Source: Dehalococcoidales bacterium (lineage in GTDB: Bacteria; Chloroflexota; Dehalococcoidia; Dehalococcoidales; CSSed11-197). From it: a stretch of DNA of 20,031 nt. The stretch covers positions 1-20,031 of the forward strand of contig JAQWDO010000009.1 in the NCBI GenBank assembly GCA_028705415.1, in the 5' to 3' direction. The translations under genes were made by a program, and so were the position numbers. The notes under the pieces were generated by a model. It was not told where the DNA came from. It did not search any database and saw nothing but the letters and a program-made list of their open reading frames with translations. Below are positions 14,898 through 20,031 of this stretch, piece after piece (the stretch's first letter is position 1; each line of letters opens with the position of its first letter).

Positions 14898-15401
14898 CTA
14901 TTTTGCCGGTTTAATCACCACTTTGCGGCTATCTTCAAATCCGGTGCTTTCAGTAATGACACGCTCGTCATCATTAAGAGCTGTATGTATGATACGCCTC
15001 TCATATGCAGACATAGGCTCAAGCGTCAAAGGTTCACCGCTTTCCACAACCTGGCTGGCAGCCCTGACGGCCAGATCTTTCAGATATTTATAGCGGCGCT
15101 GTTTGTATCCGCTGACATCCACAACAATAGGCGGGATCTCCTCATCCAGCATATGGCTTATCATAGTACGCAAAAGGTACTGCAAAGAGTCCAGTGTCTG
15201 ACCGGCGCGACCGATTAGTATTCCGGGATTGGCACAATCAATATCAAACAGAAGAGGCCTGGGTATTCGCTCAACTTCCTGCACGATAGCATCTTCCTTA
15301 TACTCCGCAGCGGCCACTATTCCCATTTTATCCAGCAGTTCTTCAATAATACCCTGGATATCTATTATTAATTGTTCGTTTACTTTCATTTCTTCAATCA
15401 C
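14898..15401 (-). CDS. jag: Jag/KhpB-type KH-R3H RNA-binding protein
   Basis: 167 residues. A KH domain (about 40-110) carries the GxxG loop in ILIGRAGQ, and an R3H domain (about 110-167) shows ERRIIHTAL, DDERVITEST and G-x5-R-x-VVI. These proteins bind RNA with partner KhpA and in Firmicutes affect cell division and elongation. The N-terminal Jag_N module present in many homologues is missing, so this is the short form. GTG at 15399-15401 is chosen because AGGAGG (15411-15416) lies nine bases upstream; an in-frame ATG five codons later lacks an SD. It sits directly after yidC, the conserved position for jag. Confidence 0.93.
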   Translation of the reverse strand: MIEEMKVNEQLIIDIQGIIEELLDKMGIVAAAEYKEDAIVQEVERIPRPLLFDIDCANPGILIGRAGQTLDSLQYLLRTMISHMLDEEIPPIVVDVSGYKQRRYKYLKDLAVRAASQVVESGEPLTLEPMSAYERRIIHTALNDDERVITESTGFEDSRKVVIKPAK

Positions 15402-15428
15402 TGGTACCGGCCTCCTGTGCTTAGACCA

Positions 15429-16412
15429 TTATTTACGTTTACCGCGCTTGCTCTTTTTCCCCTGGGCCTTGCCTTTTTCCTTGCCCGGTTTTTTGGGGCC
15501 GGGCGGTTCTTGTTCCCCAGTTTCCTGCCGTAACGCACTTTCCTGAACGCCATCATCGCCGGCTGGCCCCTTACTATCATCACCGGCAGAATCATCGTAT
15601 TTCTCACCATTGGAAATAAGCCGGTTCTTCAAAGAGATTGTGGATTTGCCGGAAAAGATCCCGGCAATCCGCTCAACAAGCCTGTTCTTCATTGGCTCCA
15701 GGCCGCCCCAACCGGTAATGAAATACTGCATTATGAAACTGATTATGTTAGAGGTCACCCAGTAAAGGGCTAAACCGCTGGGGAATGACATGGACAGGAA
15801 TGTAAACATCAGCGGCATCATAACTGTCATACTCTGGGCCTGCGATTGGGCGGGAGACGCACCCGCCGCTGCCGGCGCCTGAGTCATCTTCTGCTGGATA
15901 AACATGGAAAGGCCAACCAGTATCGCCAGCAAGTAATCCGGAGTTGCCAGGTTCAGCCACAGAAACTGGTTATTCAGCGGCAGTGCTTCATACACCACCG
16001 GCCAGGAATAAAGATAATGAGAAAGATTTAAAAAGCTTTCCGGATTGACGGCCATAACCCTGATAATCGCCTGATAGAGGGCAATCCAGATTGGCATCTG
16101 GATAAGCATCGGCAGCAGGCAACCGGTAGGGCTGACTCCTGATTCCTTGTAGAGGCGCATCTGCTCCTGGGCAAGCTTCTCTTTATCCGTGCCGTGTTTC
16201 TTTTGCAGTGCAGCCAGTTTTGGCTGAAGAGACTGCATGGCCTTGGATGCCCTTAGTTGTTTTAAAGTCAGCGGGTACATTGCCCCGCGAACAATCAAAG
16301 TCAATATGATGATAGTCAGCCCGAAACTTCCCCACAACACCTGTGAGAGGGAGATCATGCTGTTTATCATCGGCTTCAGGATGATAAGGTCCCAAATTGC
16401 TCCTATATCCAA
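15429..16412 (-). CDS. yidC: Membrane protein insertase YidC/Oxa1 family (short, monoderm-like form)
   Basis: 327 residues, lacking the large periplasmic domain of Gram-negative YidC. The first long hydrophobic stretch contains the conserved hydrophilic-groove arginine, R42 in LIVRGAMYPL. The cytoplasmic helical hairpin (KAMQSLQPKLAALQKKHG) follows, then the second family segment GCLLPMLIQMPIWIALYQ, further membrane segments, and a very basic C-terminal tail rich in Lys and Arg that may contact ribosomes. No lipobox is seen at the N-terminus. The start is TTG at 16410-16412, supported by GAGGTAA seven bases upstream. Together with rnpA, yidD and jag this is the conserved insertase cluster, interrupted here by the propeller gene. 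Confidence 0.95.
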   Translation of the reverse strand: MDIGAIWDLIILKPMINSMISLSQVLWGSFGLTIIILTLIVRGAMYPLTLKQLRASKAMQSLQPKLAALQKKHGTDKEKLAQEQMRLYKESGVSPTGCLLPMLIQMPIWIALYQAIIRVMAVNPESFLNLSHYLYSWPVVYEALPLNNQFLWLNLATPDYLLAILVGLSMFIQQKMTQAPAAAGASPAQSQAQSMTVMMPLMFTFLSMSFPSGLALYWVTSNIISFIMQYFITGWGGLEPMKNRLVERIAGIFSGKSTISLKNRLISNGEKYDDSAGDDSKGPAGDDGVQESALRQETGEQEPPGPKKPGKEKGKAQGKKSKRGKRK

Positions 16413-16440
16413 CTGAATGTTACCTCACAATTTTGCATTA

Positions 16441-17583
16441 CTAACTCAGGGATGTTGACCACAGCAAGGCTCCGGTTTCTCCATTTATGGCATAAACTGC
16501 ATTTCCCTTTGTTGAATGAATAAAAACAGTTGTGCCATCCACCCCAAGGGGCGATGCCAGTTCGGCATCTATATTCCTAAGCTCAATTTTTTGGTAACTG
16601 GTGGTGTTGACTGAATATATCTTACCGCTTTCAGTAGCAATCACCAGCCGGTCGCCAGCAAATACCGGTGTCGAAGCTATAGGTTCGTCGATATCGATGA
16701 TATCGACTAAATCCCCGCTGTTCTGGTCAAGAATATAAACAATGCCATCCATGCAGGAGGCGTATATTTTACCTTCACCTGCCAGGGGAGTAGCCCACAG
16801 CCAGCGTTTGGGTGCTTCTCCGTCTGTTTCCCCGGCCGGGTAACTCCACTGCAAATCCCCGGTTTCCGCATTTACTGCATAAATATGACGGTCCAGCGAG
16901 GCAACCAGCACAGTATCCCCAAATACAACAGGAGAGGCAATGATGGGCCCGTTGGCTTCAAAAGGTTTCTCCCAATTTGCTTGGCCGGTTTCGGCGTCCA
17001 CCGAATATAGCTTTTTATCAAACGAAGCAACGAAAACGCTATCTTGCCACAATGCGGGAGATGCCCAAATCTCGCCGCCGGTGTTGTAATGCCATTTATA
17101 TGTAAGGGAGGCGGCATCATATGCATAAAGGTTACCATCTGTAGACCCTACATAAACACTATCGAAAGCAACCAACGGATTTCCGATAATAGCACCGGGC
17201 TTGTCCGCGTTCAAAGTGACATTTTTTGATTGCCGGTCGCTGACGTTAAAGGCATAGAGTCTCCCGTTACCATCGCCAATGTATACTGTTTCACCGTATA
17301 ACACCGGGGTGGAATAAATAACCGCCGCTGTGGCTCCGGAACACCCCAAACCTCCTCCGGAAGCCGCTGATTCCAATGCTTCCTGCCACTGGTAAAAACC
17401 GTTGCTGGAGTTAAGGGCAACCAGCTTGCCAGCGCCGGAACCGAGGTATACCGATTCCTCTCCGGCAACCACCCCGGACCACCCTGACCGGGCAGTACCT
17501 ACTCCAACACAACTGGTAACAGTCAAACCGAGTATCAGCAGCACTATTAATGAAAATAATTTAAAGGTTTTTCTATTATGCAC
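16441..17583 (-). CDS. PQQ-like beta-propeller repeat lipoprotein
   Basis: 380 residues. Residues 1-25 are a signal peptide with lipobox VTSC (C25), so a surface-anchored lipoprotein is expected. The rest consists of about eight repeats of the pattern (L/I/V)-Y-(A/S/I)-x-(N/D), for example LYAYDAAS, LYSVDAETG, IYAVNAETGDLQW and VYAINGETGALLW, spaced about 40 residues, which fits an eight-bladed PQQ-type propeller. The residues needed for real quinoprotein catalysis are not obvious, so a binding or scaffold role is more likely. It resembles BamB in fold, but no outer-membrane assembly system is apparent. GTG start with AGGAAG only four bases upstream. It lies 20 bases after yidD and 28 before yidC, within their operon. 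Confidence 0.85.
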   Translation of the reverse strand: MHNRKTFKLFSLIVLLILGLTVTSCVGVGTARSGWSGVVAGEESVYLGSGAGKLVALNSSNGFYQWQEALESAASGGGLGCSGATAAVIYSTPVLYGETVYIGDGNGRLYAFNVSDRQSKNVTLNADKPGAIIGNPLVAFDSVYVGSTDGNLYAYDAASLTYKWHYNTGGEIWASPALWQDSVFVASFDKKLYSVDAETGQANWEKPFEANGPIIASPVVFGDTVLVASLDRHIYAVNAETGDLQWSYPAGETDGEAPKRWLWATPLAGEGKIYASCMDGIVYILDQNSGDLVDIIDIDEPIASTPVFAGDRLVIATESGKIYSVNTTSYQKIELRNIDAELASPLGVDGTTVFIHSTKGNAVYAINGETGALLWSTSLS

Positions 17584-17603
17584 CGTTCTTCCTTAGTTTA
17601 TAA

Positions 17604-17825
17604 TTACTGATTCCTCTCCGGAACAGGATCGTAGCCACCTGGATTAAAGGGGTGGCAGCGGCCAATGCGCTTTACTCCCATCCATACCCCCCTGCCCAAT
17701 CCAAAACGGCTTATGGCTTCATATGTATACTGTGAACAGGTCGGTGTATAGCGGCAGGAGGAAGGGAGGACGGTTGAAATATATTTCTGGTAGAAGCGTA
17801 TCATTGCCAGTGAAAGTGTTTTCAT
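17604..17825 (-). CDS. yidD: Membrane protein insertion efficiency factor YidD
   Basis: 73 residues, the usual length. MIRFYQKYIS, the cysteine-containing CRYTPTCSQYT, and RCHPFNPGGYDPVP are the family signatures. YidD is a small membrane-associated protein that helps YidC-dependent insertion. ATG at 17823-17825 with an AAGGGG-type SD. It follows rnpA after 13 bases, the conserved rnpA-yidD order. Confidence 0.96.
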   Translation of the reverse strand: MKTLSLAMIRFYQKYISTVLPSSCRYTPTCSQYTYEAISRFGLGRGVWMGVKRIGRCHPFNPGGYDPVPERNQ

Positions 17826-17838
17826 TACTTTCCCCTTT

Positions 17839-18165
17839 CTAAATTATACCGGCTTCTTCCAGCATTGCATTTACCTGGTTTTTAATATTCTCATAACTCA
17901 TACTGTTTATATAAGGGCGGGCAACAATTACCAGATCCCATCCCGATTTTATATGCGTTTGCCTGAATATCTCCCTAAGCATTCGCTTGACCCTGTTTCT
18001 GACCACCGAAGAGCCAACCTTTTTGCTTACCACCAGACCCCAGCGCGAATATTCCATACCGTTTTCGGCCGCTTTCAAGTTGAGCCCTCGCCTCCTGAAA
18101 ACGGCACCCTGCTGATGGACCCTGCTGTATTCTTTTGTATCCCTGAGGTATTGCTTTCCTTTCAC
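17839..18165 (-). CDS. rnpA: Ribonuclease P protein component
   Basis: 108 residues. The RNR signature is present as VVRNRVKRMLREIF, preceded by GLVVSKKVGSS, with the final alpha/beta segment DLVIVARP. The protein binds RNase P RNA and assists tRNA 5' maturation. The start is uncertain. I use GTG at 18163-18165, which matches the usual N-terminal length, but no SD is visible before it. An in-frame TGA lies 17 codons further upstream, and no ATG intervenes. A strong hairpin sits in the gap between rpmH and this start. Confidence 0.92.
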   Translation of the reverse strand: MKGKQYLRDTKEYSRVHQQGAVFRRRGLNLKAAENGMEYSRWGLVVSKKVGSSVVRNRVKRMLREIFRQTHIKSGWDLVIVARPYINSMSYENIKNQVNAMLEEAGII

Positions 18166-18180
18166 TGGTACAGAAAGGTT

Positions 18181-18214
18181 AAGCCGGTGCCGGTGTGTTT
18201 CCGGTAACCGGCTT
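18181..18214 (-). other. Hairpin in the rpmH-rnpA spacer
   Basis: AAGCCGGTGCCGG (18181-18193) and CCGGTAACCGGCTT (18201-18214) form an imperfect stem of about 12 bp around a seven-base loop. On the minus strand it ends 15 bases before the rnpA GTG. It lacks a T-tract, so it more likely adjusts mRNA stability, processing or rnpA translation than terminates transcription. Confidence 0.6.
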
Positions 18215-18228
18215 CAATCGGCTTTGTT

Positions 18229-18369
18229 CTAGACAACGGTAAGCCGTTTACGCCCCTTCAAGCGCCTTGCCTTTAATACCGCACGTCCCCCCCGGGTGCT
18301 CATACGCGCCATAAAACCATGCTCCCGTTTTCTGGGAATCTTTTTTGGTTGATATGTTCTCTTAGGCAC
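18229..18369 (-). CDS. rpmH: 50S ribosomal protein L34
   Basis: 46 residues, beginning PKRTYQPKKIPRKREHGF and ending in RLKGRKRLTVV, unmistakably L34. GTG start at 18367-18369 with GAGGAG five bases upstream; stop TAG at 18229-18231. It is short and highly basic. It follows rpsR after 34 bases and precedes rnpA, the conserved rpmH-rnpA pair. Confidence 0.97.
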   Translation of the reverse strand: MPKRTYQPKKIPRKREHGFMARMSTRGGRAVLKARRLKGRKRLTVV

Positions 18370-18403
18370 AATTACTCCTCATTACAAAACAAAATACTGA
18401 TGT

Positions 18404-18886
18404 TTACTCTTCCGCTTCTTTATCTGCAGTTATTACAACTTCCGCTTCTGTTTCTGCTTCAGCCACAACCTCGTTTTCTGCAGTTGCATTTACAGCTTCA
18501 GCAGTCTCAGCAGCAGCTTCAGGTAAAGCAGCCGCTTCGGCAACCGGTTTATGATAATCCTTCCTGTAATGCGGACGGCTCATTTCATAGGTCGCCCCCA
18601 TTTCATATATATGCTCGGCAGTATAGGGAAGAAGCGCCAGGTATCGAGCTCGTTTAATTGCTGCCGCTAAAGCTCTCTGATGCCTTGCGCAATTACCGGT
18701 CCGCCTTCTGGGCAGTATTTTTGCCCTGTCGGTAAGATAACGCCCCAGCAGATTTACATCTTTGTAATCTATGCGGGTACTCTTATTAGCACAAAAAGTG
18801 CAAACTTTTCTCCTGGCAACAAATTTGTTACCGCCCCATTTGCCGCCAGTTCTACCTTTGGGTTTTGTGGTTATTTCTCTTGCCAC
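18404..18886 (-). CDS. rpsR: 30S ribosomal protein S18 with long acidic C-terminal tail
   Basis: 160 residues against the usual 75-100. Residues about 22-92 are S18: RRKVCTFC, DYKDVNLLGRYLTDRAKILPRR, HQRALAAAIKRARYLALLPY. C29, C32, C66 and H69 form a likely zinc site of the metal-binding S18 form. From about residue 114 to the end the sequence is almost entirely Ala, Glu, Val and Thr, strongly acidic, ending DKEAEE, and probably disordered. The start is GTG at 18884-18886; an AGGAG lies 13 bases upstream, a long spacing, but no better start exists. It is in the standard rpsF-ssb-rpsR order. Confidence 0.95.
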   Translation of the reverse strand: MAREITTKPKGRTGGKWGGNKFVARRKVCTFCANKSTRIDYKDVNLLGRYLTDRAKILPRRRTGNCARHQRALAAAIKRARYLALLPYTAEHIYEMGATYEMSRPHYRKDYHKPVAEAAALPEAAAETAEAVNATAENEVVAEAETEAEVVITADKEAEE

Positions 18887-18952
18887 AGGTATGTTATATC
18901 TCCTTATTTAGATTTGGTTTACTCTGATCTTTTGACTTGCGTATATCTTGCC

Positions 18953-19360
18953 TTAACTAAAGGGAATGTCATCCGGAGTGATTTCGTCATTATAGATGTC
19001 ATCTGCTTTATCTTCAGTACCGCCCTGAGATTGCCGGTCAAGGAAAGTCACACGGCTGGCAATTACTTCTGTGCGGGTCCTTTTCTGACCATCCTGGGCC
19101 TCCCAGCTCCGATTATGAAGCCTGCCCTCTACATATACCAGGCGCCCTTTGGCAAGAAACTGATTGCATTGCTCTGCCAGTTTGTTCCAGGTCACTATAC
19201 TGAACCAGTCAGTCTCCTGTTTGCGTTCTCCTTCCGGGGTTGTAAAAAAACGGTTGGTCGCCAGTCTAAATGATGTTACCGGATTGCCGTTGGCAATAAA
19301 ACGCATCTCTGGATCGCTTCCGACGTTACCAATCAGCATTATCTTGTTCAAACTTACCAT
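18953..19360 (-). CDS. ssb: Single-stranded DNA-binding protein
   Basis: 135 residues. The OB fold spans residues 1-105, with NKIMLIGNVGSDPEMR, TDWFSIVTWNKLAEQ and YVEGRLHNRSW. A short acidic linker leads to the partner-binding tip, which reads DDIPFS: the usual DDIPF plus one extra serine before the stop. SSB coats single-stranded DNA and recruits repair and replication proteins through this tip. ATG with AAGGAGA upstream. The gene lies 18 bases after rpsF. Confidence 0.96.
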   Translation of the reverse strand: MVSLNKIMLIGNVGSDPEMRFIANGNPVTSFRLATNRFFTTPEGERKQETDWFSIVTWNKLAEQCNQFLAKGRLVYVEGRLHNRSWEAQDGQKRTRTEVIASRVTFLDRQSQGGTEDKADDIYNDEITPDDIPFS

Positions 19361-19378
19361 TACGCTCTCTCCTTACAA

Positions 19379-19729
19379 CTAGCTCTCGTCTACAACCAGG
19401 AGATGACGAAGAACCTGCTCGTTGATCCTTAGCTTGTTTTCTATCTCTCTGGTTTTAGCCGGATCCAGGTTGAAACGGACAAGAATGTAATAACCTTCGC
19501 TCAGGTGCGCAATAGGATAAGCCAGCTTCTTCTTTCCCCATGGCTCCATCTGCTTTATACTGCCACCCTGGCCTTCGATCATCTTCTGCAAATTCTCTAC
19601 TGCCTTTTCATTTTCCGCGTCAGCTGCCGCAGGTCTAAGCACCACAACCATTTCATAATCATGGGGCTGTCCTTCAGCGACCTGAGTATCTGCTGCTTCT
19701 GATTTCCTTCTACTTTCTTTAACTGCCAC
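19379..19729 (-). CDS. rpsF: 30S ribosomal protein S6
   Basis: 116 residues from GTG 19727-19729. The S6 fold begins at HDYEMVVVLRP; EPWGKKKLAYPIAHLSEGYYILVRF and NKLRINEQVLRHLLV are its signatures. About 25 polar residues (KESRRKSEAADTQ...) precede the fold. I prefer the GTG because AGAGG lies seven bases upstream and the promoter's predicted start is about 30 bases away. An ATG six codons earlier (19745-19747) would leave only about 13 bases of leader and lacks an SD. It is the first gene of the rpsF-ssb-rpsR run. Confidence 0.94.
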   Translation of the reverse strand: MAVKESRRKSEAADTQVAEGQPHDYEMVVVLRPAAADAENEKAVENLQKMIEGQGGSIKQMEPWGKKKLAYPIAHLSEGYYILVRFNLDPAKTREIENKLRINEQVLRHLLVVDES

Positions 19730-19766
19730 GCTTGTGCCTCTTCTCATTAAAACGTAATTTTGGCTA

Positions 19767-19795
19767 ATTATAACACACGTAATTGTTACAAACAA
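19767..19795 (-). promoter_or_regulatory. Predicted extended -10 promoter of the rpsF operon
   Basis: Minus strand: TTGTTT (19790-19795), 17 bases, then TATAAT (19767-19772). TG lies one base before TATAAT, making an extended -10 element that can compensate for the weak -35. Predicted start near 19760, ahead of rpsF. Confidence 0.65.
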
Positions 19796-19894
19796 TTTTT
19801 CCTGCAGCTTCGCTAAAGTATTCTTGTTCGCACTGCTGGTTACCAAATGATGATAAACTGCTCGATCAAGCCTGACAACCACAACTGTTTACGG

Positions 19895-19922
19895 TTGACA
19901 ATTATTTGCCATTCTTGATAAA
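19895..19922 (+). promoter_or_regulatory. Predicted promoter for tRNA-Asp
   Basis: Consensus TTGACA (19895-19900), 16 bases, then GATAAA (19917-19922). The predicted start is roughly 13 bases before the tRNA. The -10 box is only a partial match. Confidence 0.5.
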
Positions 19923-19941
19923 CTTCATCGGTACTGGGCAC

Positions 19942-20018
19942 GGCCCCGTGGTGTAGCGGTCTAACATGCCACCCTGTCACGGTGGAGATCAGGGGTTCAA
20001 ATCCCCTCGGGGTCGCCA
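19942..20018 (+). tRNA. tRNA-Asp (anticodon GUC), CCA encoded
   Basis: Acceptor GGCCCCG (19942-19948) pairs with CGGGGTC (20008-20014), with one G-U. The anticodon stem CCACC/GGTGG encloses CTGTCAC, giving anticodon GUC (19976-19978). The T-arm contains GGTTCAAATCC. Discriminator G, then CCA at 20016-20018, encoded here unlike the other two tRNAs of the window. Confidence 0.97.
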
Positions 20019-20031
20019 TTGATGCCAATAC

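Noticed and set aside
18319..18657. Plus-strand Leu/Gln-rich frame opposite rpsR
   Set aside because: The low-complexity LQL repeats are the antisense of the Ala/Glu-rich S18 tail, not a real repeat protein.
19840..20028. Minus-strand frame with ATPRGFEPLIS
   Set aside because: It is the antisense of tRNA-Asp; this peptide is a frequent annotation artefact.
1..20031. Mobile element, phage or CRISPR array
   Set aside because: I found no transposase, integrase, regularly spaced repeats or terminal inverted repeats; the tRNA genes are intact and have no flanking duplicated fragments that I could see.

Overview
The window looks like chromosomal DNA of an anaerobic, probably monoderm bacterium. 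The evidence is a four-subunit pyruvate:ferredoxin oxidoreductase joined to a NuoEF/HoxU-type flavin module, a short YidC without the large periplasmic domain, a eukaryote-like IleRS2, a stand-alone TrpB2 under a tryptophan T-box, and frequent GTG/TTG starts behind clear Shine-Dalgarno (SD) sequences. I favour Chloroflexota, perhaps Dehalococcoidia, but this is inference from gene content; there is no rRNA here. No phage, insertion sequence, CRISPR array or transfer signature is visible.

Positions 1-1302 (minus strand) hold the start of an MrpE/MnhE-like antiporter subunit cut by the window edge, a LigD-type 3'-phosphoesterase with an extra C-terminal domain I do not recognise, and tRNA-Pro(UGG) with its own promoter. 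Positions 1353-7527 (minus) are one compact unit: promoter, tRNA-Arg(CCG), porC, porD, porA, porB, nuoE-like, nuoF/hydB-like and hoxU-like genes, with overlaps or gaps of a few bases. The layout implies that electrons from 2-oxoacid oxidation are passed between ferredoxin and NAD(H) by products of the same transcript. Positions 7611-8606 (minus) encode a CaCA-family cation/Ca2+ exchanger.

Positions 8728-10610 (plus) are a self-contained tryptophan unit: a near-consensus promoter, a T-box leader with a UGG specifier and a UGGC tRNA-end bulge, its terminator, a possible short leader ORF, trpB2, and a 17-bp GCAA-loop terminator. An HtrA-like lipoprotein protease (10674-11759) follows, and its stop codon overlaps that of the convergent ileS gene.

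Positions 11756-19795 (minus) are a housekeeping run: rpsF, ssb, rpsR, rpmH, rnpA, yidD, a beta-propeller lipoprotein, yidC, jag/khpB and ileS. It covers ribosomal proteins, RNase P protein, membrane insertion and isoleucyl-tRNA synthesis. Notable details are a GIHH (swapped HIGH) signature in IleRS, a long acidic tail on S18, an extra residue after the SSB tip, and the propeller gene inside the insertase cluster. tRNA-Asp(GUC) with encoded CCA closes the window on the plus strand. No gene-free stretch longer than 300 bases remains once the T-box leader is counted; the largest such region (8607-9196) is filled mostly by promoters and that leader.
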